Below are positions 1-12,400 of a stretch of DNA of 64,000 nt, piece by piece. The stretch comes from Chaetoceros tenuissimus. Lineage: Eukaryota; Bacillariophyta; Thalassiosirophyceae; Chaetocerotales; Chaetocerotaceae. Numbering within the stretch: the stretch's first letter is position 1; each line of letters begins with the position of its first letter. The notes below the pieces were generated by a model. That model worked only from the letters and a program-made list of their open reading frames with translations. It was not told the DNA's origin and did not search any database. The DNA is taken from NCBI GenBank assembly GCA_021927905.1, contig BLLK01000069.1, positions 1,426,001 to 1,490,000 of the forward strand. Direction: 5' to 3'. The position numbers were made by a program, and so were the translations under genes.

Positions 1-459
1 TCTCTCCGCAATCTGCTGCAATCTGACACTGGGCATTTGGCTCATTCTCTTCTCACTTTTTACACTTATATATTTGAAGAAGAGGAACACTCATCAGAAA
101 AAGCTAAGGAAATCACAGACGAATACACTGAGTCCTTGAAAACATACGTATCTTGCAAAAGTGTTAATACGCAAAGAGTATTATGTTCTACATGTAGTGA
201 TGAGGATACTGCAGATCATGAGGGCCTTGTATGTCAAGGATGTCGAGTTGTGTCTTACTGCTGCAAAGACCACCAACGCCTCAATTATCTTCATCACGAG
301 GTAACAGGAACTAGAGGCCTAGGGCACAAACAACTATGCCCTGTTTTCAAAGCATATCGTAGGAAGAAGGATAATAGTGATACCTCCAAACAAGGGCACC
401 TCGATAGAAAGTTTCAGAGAGCATGCAAGAAGTTCTTACGAGGAACAATTCAAGCATGA
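1..459 (+). CDS. MYND zinc-finger protein, C-terminal part (cut by window edge)
   Basis: The frame is open from base 1 and stops at 457-459, so only the C-terminal ~152 residues are visible and the true start lies outside. The visible part holds a MYND-type zinc finger: a Cys-x2-Cys pair (LCSTC), a second pair (CQGC), then YCCKDHQ and a distal His/Cys pair (GLGHKQLC). MYND fingers normally mediate protein-protein contacts; no enzymatic domain is seen. The finger region is almost identical in DNA to that of the gene at 685-1921, while sequence before it is more diverged, which points to recent tandem duplication or conversion. The partner or process is unknown. Confidence 0.75.
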   Translation, partial: SLRNLLQSDTGHLAHSLLTFYTYIFEEEEHSSEKAKEITDEYTESLKTYVSCKSVNTQRVLCSTCSDEDTADHEGLVCQGCRVVSYCCKDHQRLNYLHHEVTGTRGLGHKQLCPVFKAYRRKKDNSDTSKQGHLDRKFQRACKKFLRGTIQA

Positions 460-684
460 ACCTTATCCATAGTGTAGTTCATAGTGACGATAATTGGCTT
501 GCTTTCTTTCTTTGCTGAAACTATAGATAAACTATGAATGAGCGATATCTAAATAAAACAATTGTTCTTTTACGTACTGTTAACTCTTTTTAATTAACGT
601 GATAATTTCAAATTGTTTTGAGCTATTGATTCGATTTTTCAATTTGGAGCTTGCAATGAACTATTTCAGCAATTTCATTCAAAG

Positions 685-1921
685 ATGGGAAAGAGTAGTA
701 AAAGCAAAAGCAAAAAGTTAGCAAAGCAAGAACGAGCTAAGCATGTAAAGAATATAGAGGTTTATGAGGAGACAATGTCTACACTCGACAATGTCTTTTT
801 TAGTCTAGGAAATGAAAGAAAACGTGAGCAAGTCAGAATTTTAGAGGAGCAGCTTGAACTTTCTCTCAACATTGAAGGAGCTTATGCTTTCATCAATCGA
901 CATCAATCTTATAAAAGTGAGTTATCTAGAGTATGTGCGGAACTACTGTTTCAACAGATTCAATCATCAAACTACATCCGAGCATCTAATGCCTATAATG
1001 ACATGATGAAATATCCTCTGGAAGAAGCATTGTTAGATTGTATCAAACCTTTTTCAAATTTATTTCTCTTGTGGGTAGCGGAAGAAAATGGAGATAGAAA
1101 GAATACAATGGAGAATAAGATTGAAAGAAAGAAAACTATTGAGAAGATCGTACAAAATGCTTTAGACATTATCCGCGAAGTCAAGGCTAGATTCTCTTTC
1201 CATATCTTATTTCTGAAGAAGGTTTTGAATGAATTAAGTCGACGTCGAAGTGCTTTCATTAGCGATGTTGAAGAATGAAGGTTAACATAATTTTAAGAAG
1301 GATTGGGTGGCAATAGCGCGAACCTCCTTCGTTTACTCGAATATTGATGAACTACGCTTTTCTCTATTTGGAGGCCAAGAACAAGTGAGATGTCAAACAA
1401 TCCTTCAAAATATTGGTTTGAGGCCTTTGCATAGACAATTATCATCTGACACTGGGTATTTGGCTCACACTCTCCTCGCTTTTTACACATTCATCTACGA
1501 AGAAAAGGATCACTCATCGGAATCAGCCAAGAAAGTACCAAATAAATGCATGGAGTCATTAGAAAAGCATATTGCTTTCAAAAGTGAAGATTCACATAAT
1601 TTGTTGTGTCATACATGTAGTGATGAGGATACCCCAAACCGTCAAGGCCTTGTTTGTCAAGGATGTCGAGTTGTGTCTTACTGCTGCAAAGACCATCAGC
1701 GTCTCAACTACCTTCACCACGAGGTAACAGGGAGTAGAGGCCTGGGGCACAAACAACTATGCCCTGTTTTCAAAGCATATCGTAGGAAGAAGAATAATAG
1801 TGATACCTCAAAGCAAGGACACCTTGATAGAAAATTTCAGAGAGCATGTGAGAGGTTCTTGCGAGGAACAATTCAAGCGAGAACCAAAAATGAATATATC
1901 TATTCTGTTGATATTTTTTGA
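685..1921 (+). CDS. MYND zinc-finger protein, two-part gene (tiny intron or frame break)
   Basis: The first part starts at ATG 685 with a Lys/Ser-rich head (MGKSSKSKSKK) and a helical, charged region, and ends at a stop at 1276-1278. A second open frame, offset by one, is open from 1286 to 1921 and carries the MYND finger (LCHTC, CQGC, YCCKDHQ, GLGHKQLC). The paralogue at 2388-3856 also has a Lys-rich head and a finger in one protein, so these two parts probably belong together. Phase-preserving splices exist, for example GT at 1250 to AG at 1316 (67 nt) or GT at 1267 to AG at 1297 (31 nt), but no donor is strong. A decaying copy with a frameshift is the alternative. Function unknown beyond the finger. 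Confidence 0.55.
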
Positions 1922-2387
1922 GTTTAGTTCCCACAAAGAGGCAGCAAGGATCCATCTGGCTGTAAATTAACTTAGAGATCTTGTTTTTCTTGTAATATGA
2001 GTGGATATACTTCATTTCCGACTTGGATGCATTACTTCTCAGTCCTCGTAAAGTAGAGGTAATAGCTTATAAAATAGTATTTACTAAATGAAAGTTCGAT
2101 CAACATCCAACCCCACCATACTCATACGGTGTTCAAGTGTGAAGTAATACAGAAAGAAAACTAATTTCTACTCAGAGCTTTGACTTTCTTGCGGAAGTAA
2201 ATATGATGGAACTTTTTCTTTCTTTCAAAGTCGCTTTGTTTTGCTTGAGATGGTGGTTAAACTACTCCATGATGCAATTTGGCCACCTCAATTCATGTAA
2301 AAAGTATAGTGGCGTTTGCGCGCTTATCTAAGGTCCCTTCGCAAAGGAGGCAACTAAAAAATACAACTATCTTGATATTACTATTAT
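1922..2387. other. intergenic, convergent 3' ends
   Basis: AT-rich stretch between the 3' ends of two convergent MYND genes. It should hold both 3' untranslated regions. I see no further gene, RNA or repeat in it. Confidence 0.6.
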
Positions 2388-3856
2388 TTACTTCAAGATT
2401 TCACTCATCTTTTTCTTACACTCATTCGCTATGGAGTTGCGGTTTTTGTCATTGTTATTCACTCTTCCAATAGGCCATACATCATTGGCCACATTTTTTG
2501 AGAACTCATAACCACAATAAGCGCGAGTCAAAACATGTCTATAAACTTCTCCATAGTCATCAACAAACTTTTGAGAGAAACAAAGATCTCTTAGAGCTAA
2601 AGTTTCGGAGAGGAATTTCTCACATTCTCTACGGTAGCGTAAACGGTACTTTTCCAATTTGGAGTCTTCATTTCTTGCATTCTCGAACTTTCGATAAGCC
2701 TTTAGTAGAGGACATAACATTTCATGTCCTATACCAGTACCACATGAATTTCTTTTCCAAGAGCTACGTTGATGATCAATATTACAAAATGATACATGAC
2801 AGTTGCTGCATAGAAGGAGTGGGTCTGAGCAAGTAGACTTTTGCCCACATCCTTGACAAGCACTTTTGCCAGACATCGAAATTTCATCTAAATAAACGTG
2901 GACAAAACTAAGTGCCAATTCTTCATTGATGCTTTGCTCATAGGTTCCATTGCGGTTGAGGTATAGCCATTGAGCCCAAAGTAGATTACGATAAGGATGA
3001 TACTTCGACATGAACATTGCGTCATCTTTCTCAATCGTCAAATGAGAAATGTATTTGTATAAGGAAGCGGACATTTTGTTCTGCTGGATTGCTGGTCTTT
3101 TCCTTGCTTCGACGCGGTACCTTTCGATGTAGATTGTAGCAAGAATGAGAGATGAGTCATACACATTTTTTCCTGCCTCAAGATAAAAGGAGCTGACTTT
3201 GTTGTGAAAGTTCAGGGCCTCATTCCATCTTCTCATGCGACAAAATTCAGTGATGAAGACTATACAAATCTTGACAAAAACAGACTCTATGCCATTCGTT
3301 ATGTAACTTTTCGATTTGTATCCAGTAATAAGATCGGTACAAAGATATTCCTCCATTACATGAGTAGCTGTATCAGACGCACTCTTTTGTCCTGTAGCCA
3401 TCATAGCAATGATGTAATACAGTGCAATCGTGCTAAAATGGGAATCTAGAGACTTCACACAGTACTTGTATTGAGAAACAACTTCCTGAAAGTTTCTTTG
3501 CTCTATTGCCACTATTGCTAGATTAGTACGGATTCCGACGTTAATTTCTTTGTATCCATCAAGATTTTCGGACCGAATAATCGCCACTTTGTTAGCTTCA
3601 ACTAAAGAAATCAATTCTTGATACTTGGTGTTGCTCTGAGAAAGAAAGGTGTTTGCTTGAAGCTTATCAGCTTCCTCCAACAAAGAGGCAAATAGCTTTG
3701 CAAAGTTGTCATCTCCTACCATAAAATTCGAATCATCGATTAGAGAATCACTTCCTGAAATTATATCTCAAATAAACAATTCTCCTTTGACTCACCACCA
3801 GAGCTTTTGGTTTCTAGGGCTCCTTTTCGAATACGACGTTTGCTTTTCTTGCCCAT
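2388..3856 (-). CDS. MYND zinc-finger protein with helical repeat region
   Basis: Two exons on the minus strand: 3796-3856 and 2388-3754, joined over a 41-nt intron (GTGAGT to TTTCAG). The junction codon is GGA and the joined protein is 475 residues. It begins MGKKSKRRIRKG, a basic head like that of the paralogue at 685. The middle (about residues 30-300) is predicted helical and resembles degenerate TPR-like sequence, though I cannot assign it firmly. The MYND finger is C-terminal (CQGCGQK, LCSNC, FCNIDHQ, GIGHEMLC). It lies convergent to the copy at 685-1921 and divergent from YbeY. The family is expanded in diatoms, but a role cannot be deduced here. Confidence 0.75.
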
Positions 3857-4208
3857 GATTCTACAATCAAAGCAAGATCAAAGTAATGTAGTATTGAATG
3901 AAAAGCAAGCCAACTGAAATTGTCATTGGAAACAAGCCAAAAGTAATCAAATTCAAAATCTAATTTCTCCTTCTTCATTGCTCATTCTTGTCTTTTTCTT
4001 TTATAACCACCGATAACGGCTTCTACATTGATCATAAAATAAAGGTTTGACACACTCTGATGACCATTCATCTCTCATCTCTTCTCGAAATGATACAACA
4101 TCGACATCATTCCAAATCACAATTGAGGAAGTCATTTGATTCAATTGCAAAAATAAAATCAAGTCAACAGCTTCGACATCTAACAGAAATCTATCCATAA
4201 TCGTCCAT
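3857..4208. other. divergent promoter region, MYND gene / YbeY
   Basis: 352 bp between two divergently transcribed genes. It presumably contains both promoters and 5' leaders. No clear motif or RNA gene seen. Confidence 0.5.
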
Positions 4209-4988
4209 ATGCTTGGTAAAACCTTTGTATTCTTCAACATAGCCATGAATGTACTAGGCGTATCTTCTTTTCAAACTGTTTTCCGGTGTAGAACTCAAGC
4301 ACAGATCAATAGCAATAGAATCAGATCTAGATTAAATAGACTATTCGGCACAAAACGTGGTAGTGATGGCGTAGGAAGTATTGATATATACAACGAACAA
4401 ACTACCATTCCAGATCTTGACATTGCAAAAATCGAGAAGACAGTCTCTACCATTCGTGAAATTATTGGTTATCCTACATATGATGTGAGTTTGATACTTA
4501 CCGAAGATGAAGAAATGCAAGCGACAAACTTGGAGACAAGAGGTATAGATAGACCCACAGATATTTTAAGTTTTCAATTCCAGGATGAACTGATTGAGCC
4601 AGGAGTTCTCGCCGATCCTGATTTTGATATCCCTGAGTATTACAACCTTGGTGACATGATGATAGATGTGCCTTATGTAATTCGTAGATGTGAAGAGGAT
4701 AGAGCCTTTAATGAAGGTACAGAGCCAATAGAAGAACTCGAATCAGAACTTTATGATGATGCCGATTATGTTGGTGATGACGATAGAGGCGTTAGTGGTG
4801 TCATGTCTACAATATATAGTCCTGAAGATAGGATTCAACTATTATTAGTTCATGGCATGCTTCATCTTGTCGGATATGATCACATCGAAGATGATGAATA
4901 TGAGCTGATGGTTACAAAAGAAGAAGAAGTGATTAAAGAACTACAGACTAGACTGAATACAGACTGGTGCGACGTGGAGGAACTCTAA
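4209..4988 (+). CDS. YbeY-type endoribonuclease (UPF0054), organellar
   Basis: 259 residues. YbeY is a metal-dependent single-strand RNase needed for rRNA 3' maturation and ribosome quality control in bacteria, chloroplasts and mitochondria. The signature is near residues 215-225, HGMLHLVGYDH, giving the three zinc-binding histidines H-x3-H-x5-H. Upstream TDILSFQF fits the conserved TDVLSFP segment. The core carries an acidic insertion (about residues 165-200) not usual in bacteria. The first ~50 residues look like an organelle targeting extension rich in Ser, Arg and Asn; whether to plastid or mitochondrion is unclear. A second in-frame Met lies 12 residues in. The 3' end of this gene is copied as a fragment at about 13014-13185. 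Confidence 0.85.
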   Translation: MLGKTFVFFNIAMNVLGVSSFQTVFRCRTQAQINSNRIRSRLNRLFGTKRGSDGVGSIDIYNEQTTIPDLDIAKIEKTVSTIREIIGYPTYDVSLILTEDEEMQATNLETRGIDRPTDILSFQFQDELIEPGVLADPDFDIPEYYNLGDMMIDVPYVIRRCEEDRAFNEGTEPIEELESELYDDADYVGDDDRGVSGVMSTIYSPEDRIQLLLVHGMLHLVGYDHIEDDEYELMVTKEEEVIKELQTRLNTDWCDVEEL

Positions 4989-5030
4989 TTTGGTATATTT
5001 CGTACTAAAAAGCTTAATTTTATACTAGAG

Positions 5031-5570
5031 TTATTGTAAGATCTGCAACTCCTCCTGGAGTTTGAGCCTGCGAAGTGGAAATATATCACTTCGATGCAGT
5101 ATCAGATTTGCCATTCTTAAGGAACTCCTCGCACCATGCCTCAGTGAATTGCCGATGAATTTAAGGATTCCGCTGTGAGGTGTATCACTGTACTGTATCA
5201 ACGTGACGAATGTCAAATTCATTCACATGTTTTCTCCGAGGCTTAAGCTCTTCTAATGAGAAGGGTGATCTTTTACCCTAAAATAAATAATTCTTTCACT
5301 CTTGTTTTTTTGGAGAGGAAGGCATGAGTATCATTGTTTTAGGATATCTGACTTTGATAAGGATAGCTTCATATTTCGTTATTCATCAGCCTTGTGAGGT
5401 GGAATAGAAATCCTTAACTATCATCAACTTTGACGAGAAACCTATTGAAAGTTTCATGTAAGGTCTCCAAATTTCGGTCTGCTTGCTTCTAAGATTTCTT
5501 TTTTCGGCTGTACAACTCTTTGGAAGCAGCAAGCGCAGCAATAAAAGGCAACAGAGATGAACTTATTAAT
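5031..5570 (-). pseudogene. decayed copy of the lipoxygenase gene
   Basis: This stretch aligns with the intact lipoxygenase gene at 13303-14940 in the same orientation. 5041-5220 matches roughly 13727-13965, and 5238-5560 matches roughly 14588-14930. Two large internal deletions remove the 3' end of the gene and about 620 bp of the middle, which includes the first pair of iron-binding histidines. Small indels break the remaining frame, and only short open pieces are left. It sits directly after intact YbeY, just as a YbeY fragment sits directly next to the intact lipoxygenase, so both regions stem from one duplicated segment. Confidence 0.8.
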
Positions 5571-6407
5571 CGTCTGAAAATGTTACAACACCGTCGTACC
5601 ACTAAAGGGTTATATTGCTTCCGGCATGAGTTGTCCCTCCTGCTGTTTATTGAAGGTATCTTTATTATCGGATTGTTGGTGCGATCCTTTACCCCGATTA
5701 TCGCGTCCATCCATCCTCCTCCTCCATCCATCCTCCGTTCCGTGGTTTCACACTACCAACAGAAACATATGTTCTGTACGTATTACATAGTTTACAAATA
5801 AATCAATAGCCAATCATATTGCTGCGTTACTTAGCTTCTATCGTATTTTCGCTACCTCTGCCACTTCTTTTTGTTCACGGTTCACGATACGTTTTTACAA
5901 CCACTGCAATGAAACTACTTACCCACGTAAAGTACCATATCGTTTACAAGTAAAAAACCTAACAATCCGATTTTTGCTTGCCTTGTAGGACGCAAAGACT
6001 TGTGTCGTGTGAAGATCGAAAAAGACACGAACAAGGCAGTCTGACGTGACTGTGTGACAAAGATCGTTACCAGTGTGCCGTGTAAAGTTGCCGTTTTTTA
6101 AAATTTTGCATGTTGACGTTCGTTGAGGTTTTAAACACATTCGCTTGGCGCCCAAACAAAGTGCCGGCTGGCGACCGAGATTGACGAGCGAGTATGTATG
6201 CTGCATTTCATACCTTCTTCACCAAGAGATGTGGGCATAATAAGGTTAATAGTTTTCCTGATTATCTGAATACCCATAAACACACACTTTTATTAGTCAT
6301 ATTACAAAACAAAGTCCAATTCAAATTTCTCTTCATTTGGACAAGGTCCCATTCAATTGCAGATACACAACCACAAGTCGTCACAGAGAAGTAAAGCGAG
6401 GAGCAGG
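5571..6407. other. intergenic, upstream of the large secreted protein gene
   Basis: About 840 bp without a supported gene. A short tract of CCATCC/CTC repeats lies near 5708-5745. Around 6020-6075 there is weak similarity to 15099-15155, upstream of the intact lipoxygenase, suggesting the old duplication reached into the lipoxygenase promoter. The end of this stretch should be the promoter and leader of the gene starting at 6408. Confidence 0.45.
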
Positions 6408-9400
6408 ATGAAGTTACATCACCTATTTTTAGTTGCACGCCTACTCACTTGTACATTCCAGGCTCGTGCTAAGAATCAGCATCACGGGCAAGCACAGCAA
6501 GTGGCAGAAGTGAATATTGATAGCATCGATATTGTCGATTTTGAAATCTTGGATATGAGGAGCCTCAAGGATGACGACATTGATCATTCAAACATTGCTA
6601 CTGAAACTGTGAGCAATGACGAGTGCAATGTTAAGGTGAGTACTCAACTATGAATTCGTATCCTGTCCTACCGAAAGAGATTTGTTGAGACTAACCTTGA
6701 ATTCTTCTTCGGACAAAGATGTCAATTGACTGCCAATTTGAAGATCCATTGGTAGGAGGGTGGAAGTCCTGTGTACACAAGCTCGAGTCCACTCAAAAGC
6801 CAGTTCTTGTTACAAGACCACCCATGGAGTGCAAGGACAATGCTTTTGATGCATACATCACAATGATCATGTGTAATGAAGGTGGCGAAGACCTCATTCC
6901 ACTAGTCATGGACTCAAAAAATAGACCCTCATTCGTGTTTGATGGAAACCTTGTTTTGCCTAGAGAGATACTTAACGGAAACGGATATGCTAACGTGATG
7001 GGTGCATCGGGTGTAACTCAATGCAAGAAAATCACTTTAAAAAAATCAATTGATGCCTGTAGACGCTTTGTGCCAATGTCTGTGAAATTGTTTTCTAAGA
7101 CAACAGGAGGCAAGATCTGTTCAGCCTATCTTCACCGAAAAATTTATATGAAGAACAAAAACAAAAGCTCTACACCTGAAGACACCAGTGCTGTTGCCCA
7201 AACACTAAGCCCTACTTTGCATACTTCTGTAAATGTCACCACAGCAAATCTCTTGAGCCACGATACAGACCCAAATGCAAAGGGAGCGAGTTTCTTCCTA
7301 AAAAGACTTTTGTTCAATGAAAGCTCTCTTGTGATCCAGAAGAAACATGATTTTTCTTTCAATCTTTCCATCCATTTTGAAACCAATGGGCTATCCTCAA
7401 ACCACACTATTGATACAATTGCAAGTAAATTTGATTTCATTATTCGTCCTGTAAGAAAAGGAGTAGTTACAACGAACAATGTGCCATTAGAACTATTTTC
7501 CGAGTGTGTGACAAATGCACATAGATCTCCAGGAAAAGTTGACAAATACGGAGAGATTTTACCACTTGCGGAGTCCATAGCCGACAATGTAGTTGTTTTT
7601 GAACCTTATAGTGACCAACCTACCTCCTACAAATCCAAGAAACACCGCGATGATCTTCTCAGCACTGCAAGACCATTTGATGAGACTCTACTTTCCTACC
7701 TTACAGTTCTGATTTGCGTGGATCAAAGCATTCCATGTGATATGTCCAAGATTGGCGATGGCACTACCGTGGCGATAAAGGAATATGTACCAGACCAGTT
7801 GCTTTCATCAAAGAGCGCAAAAGGTTCTAGTCCACCATTGCCATACCTTGAGCTATATCAAGATACATATTATGCTCGCTGGAATATCGAGGATATGCCA
7901 GCCCTGATGGAGAAGGATATCAGGGTTGAGTTTTATGTTATGGATATGTTTCTGGATACATTGTTGCTACCATATGACACAAGTAAAGGATGGAAGTGGA
8001 ATATGAGGTCCCCAATCAGCTTTCATGTTGGATCTCATCCAGCCATTCGTGCTCGTTTGTTACGAGACAGTGGCGATTCAGCGTACACAGTTGCATCACA
8101 TTTGATGTGCGAGTTCTATGCTTCTGCAAGTGCGAGTTTGTTAATTCTTTATCGAGAGGAATTCTCACCTTCTGACGTAGCAAAAGCAATGAAATTTGCT
8201 TACAACATGACAGCAGAGGAGTTCGCACAATTTGGTTCTGATAATAATATCAATGATGACTTTGTGTCGACCGGGCTGAACGATTGCGCCTTTTCATCTG
8301 ATAAATTGCCTGTGTCTTCCAGTGTTCCTTTAGCACGTACCACGGAAGTGGAAGAACTTTTAGATGCAGCTTTGAAGTCTCGAAAGAAAGACACTGAAAT
8401 AACTTACAAAGAGAGACTAGTAGAGATTCTAAAATCCATTGGTTATATTTTCACAACATACTCCACACAAGGAAAACAAGCTGAGATTTCTCAATACTAT
8501 ACTTTGCCAAAAAAAGCACAGCTTGAGTTTGTATCAGAGTCATTAGAACTGAGACCAGGTGTTCTTAATTCATCACGGGAAGATTCAGTATCATTTTTGA
8601 TGTCCGCCAAATTCGAAGTTTTGGGATTGTCGAAATATGAAAGACCTATAGTAGCTATGGATATAACCCAAAGTTTCGATTTCTTTTTTGAGGCTTTTGA
8701 GAAAGATATCCGCAATGATTTAGTTTCGATGTTGCCAATATGTTTATCCATTTCAAGAGATCCGGATGGTAGTTCAGCAACTACATACGAAGATATCATG
8801 CCTATTGTGGAGACCCTAGCCGACAATGTAGTTGTTTTTGAACCTTATAGTGACCAACCTACCTCCTACAAATCCAAGAAACACCGCAATGATCTTCTCA
8901 GCACTGCAAGACCATTTGATGAGACTCTACTTTCCTACCTTACAGTTCTGATTTGCGTGGATCAAAGCATTCCATGTGATATGTCCAAGATTGGCGATGG
9001 CACTACCGTGGCGATAAAGGAATATGTACCAGACCAGTTGCTTTCATCAAAGAGCGCAAAAGGTTCTAGTCCACCATTGCCATACCTTGAGCTATATCAA
9101 GATACATATTATGCTCGCTGGAATATCGAGGATATGCCAGCCCTGATGGAGAAGGATATCAGGGTTGAGTTTTATGTTATGGATATGTTTCTGGATACAT
9201 TGTTGCTACCATATGACACAAGTAAAGGATGGAAGTGGAATATGAGGTCCCCAATCAGCTTTCATGTTGGATCTCATCCAGCCATTCGTGCTCGTTTGTT
9301 ACGAGACAGTGGCGATTCAGCGTACACAGTTGCATCACATTTGATGTGCGAGTTCTATGCTTCTGCAAGTGCGAGTTTGTTAATTCTTTATCGAGAGGAA

Positions 9401-12400
9401 TTCTCACCTTCTGACGTAGCCAGAGCACTAAAAATATTATATGAGATGACACCATTGGATTATTCTAAAGAGGGATATATTCAAGCTCTTACGGCGGTAT
9501 CAGTTGCAATTGGATTGAAGGATAAATGTGCTTTCAACATTCAAGACATGAAAAGGGCCGCAGAAATACTCAAATCATCAGGTTACTCAGCTGCAGATAA
9601 CTACAAAGCTCTGAGGGACGTATATAATGCCTCTGTTAATGACGCAGAGCAAACACTTTTAGATATTCTCTACCCAGAAGAAGAAGTAGACAAGGCGATT
9701 CTTCCAGACCTGCTAATCTTATATGATAGATTGGCAAAGCAATACGGCCCTAGAGTGTACTTGCATTCAGAAGAAAAATTCAAAATGTCTTCTCTTGATT
9801 GGTATCTTGAACAAGATAAGATGTTCATGCACTATGTCACTGAAAAGCCTTGCACATGCAGTAATGCGTGTGGATGTGATTGCAACCTAGACGAGTATGA
9901 AGTGTTAATGCACAATGAAACAGTTACTAAAGCCAACATTTACAGGTTAGAACAAGATCTCTTAGCTGAGGGTGCAACGAAGATTTGGATTCAACATGAA
10001 AACATGAAGGGTCTGCAGACCCCAAACGGCGAAAAAGCATTTGATGCAGGTCATCCCCTCGCAGAAGGTTACTTAGAATCAGCCAAGGCATATATCAAGG
10101 CTGTTCGAATCAAACCGAGACGTCAAGTAGATCTTACCTTCTGGATTTGGTACCCTTATAATGGACCTGGAACGATGCAGGTAAAATTAGACGTCAAAGG
10201 CACTCTTGTGTTTGGAGAATTTAAATTTGAAACAGGTAAAAAGAAGGGAAATACTGATCCACTTGGTGATCATCCTACCGATTGGGAACAGATCATTCTG
10301 CGCTTTGACGAAGCAACTGAGGACTTCATAAGTCTCACGACGTCTGGGCATGGAGCTTTTACCAAATATAATGCATCCGAAATTATCAATGTGGAGGACA
10401 CTGATATTCCAAAGACATACACCGCCCTTAATGGTCATGCAATCTTTTCAGGAAATGATACTGGAGAAAATATGCACGAAACTCTTGTCCAAAATGATTT
10501 GAAAATTGTCAAAGAAACTCCATTCACTCTTTTCCTAGACATGGAAATGCGAACTTTTAACTTTTGTGAGGACAACGAGAATTTAAGGTATCTTGAGACC
10601 AGTTCCTCGTACGAAATTTTCGCTGTTGATAGACTTTATGTGGACCTTGATGGCAACATCGACGAGTCATCATGGGCTGCTTTTTCTGGAGCTTGGGGTC
10701 CAGATACAGACTATGGCACATATGATAGAAGAGAGTTGATTGAAAATATCATTGATGGGGGTAATATTTCCGGGAAGCTTCAGGAATTTTTGTTACTCCA
10801 ATGTGGGATTTACTCAAAACTTCTCCTTGCTATCCCTATTGTCGGTCTATACCTTTCAGCAGCAGCAGCAGTGGCGTGTGCTGCCGCGATAGCTTTCAAC
10901 ACTGCCAATTGGTGGACCACTCTATTTACTGATAGCTTTTTTATAAAGGCTGTCGACGCTCTCGTGGATGAAGTCATTGAAGAAGATTTCCTTGAATGCG
11001 CAGTGGATTCACAATACTCAAGCATTGGAACCTCAAAGAAAGGTCCAGGACATTACCGACAAATAACAAGTCAGTGGTTACGTGCAGTTAAAGAAACACC
11101 ACGAATGATTGATTTCAGCATTAACGAATCAACCAAATCAGAAATTAGTGTCTCAGGGAACAATATAGAATTCACTGTCAAGATCTTTGACAAATTTTTC
11201 GAGGAGAAGCCCCACCTTGATTATAGAGACACAGATAACGGCATAAAGTCAGCATCGTTCTGTACGGAAAGTGGTTACAAATTGGACTTTCCAAATAGTC
11301 TTACATCCGGTGGGTCCTATACATTACTGGATTATGATTTTGATTTTGAGATGGCACATGTTCAACTGGTCATCGACAATTATGAATTTGGTGGATCAAT
11401 GCTTAGAGTTTTGACTGTCTCAGGAGATTTATCAAATAGTACAGAGACCTTGTCCCCTTTGGAACCTGACCGCTTCTCCAACAATGGCAACATCACAATT
11501 ACGAATTACATTTTTAGCTGGGATAGTGACCAAGTTCCTAACGGGAGATACAGCATTAGAGCTCGTATCATTGGCACTGACAAGAGAAAGTATGGATATG
11601 ATTGGGATTTGAAAACCATCAATGTTTGCAATGGAAATTGTGATTTCATTGATCCTATCGAAGTAAACCAAACTAGAATTTCTGAGGGAAGTAAGGTTCA
11701 GCTGGAAGTCGATTTCATGTGCAGTAGTAGTGATAATTGTTCGGTTAGCCTTGATTGGGGCGATGGAGAAGTTCTACACGATATTGGGGTTTTGGTTATG
11801 GGCCAGATTCAAAAGCTTTTGATTGACCACATTTATTATCAAAGTGGGAGCTTCGAAATTGCCATGTCTATGAGAGATGGTGAAGACAATACTCAAAGGC
11901 AGAATACGTTTGTAACGGTAGTGAATGAAGATCCGAAGCTTAAAAGTATATCCGTATCTCCCAGTGAACCCGTTGCAACTGAATCAAAACTTGGCATCAC
12001 CCTAACATTCCAAGATGACGGAAGACTGGACAATCATACAATCGTCACTAATTGGGGCGATGGTGATACTGTCAACTCAACCTATAACGGGGACGCATCA
12101 ACTGATACTCAATTCTTAATTGACCACGAATACAAATCAAGCGGTGTGTACTATGGCACAACATTCATCGAGGATTCTGACGGTGGCCAATCAGTTGAAG
12201 AAACATTCATGGTCACAGCGTACAACAGTCTTCAGGACAAAATAGCATCTTCGGGACAAATAGAATATTCACGTTTCGAATTCAACCCTATTACAAATAT
12301 AACCACTGTGGTAGGAACTGGAAACGCCACGGTTGCATCAGTATTCAGTGACGACGATGGGAAGTTAGTAATTCATTTCTCAGATAGCATATACTACATG

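Noticed and set aside
5919-6206. 95-residue minus-strand frame
   Set aside because: No domain, low support, lies in a promoter-like region with decayed duplicate sequence.
7579-9420. direct repeats as ends of a mobile element
   Set aside because: Both copies are in frame within one coding region, no mobile-element gene or terminal signature between them.
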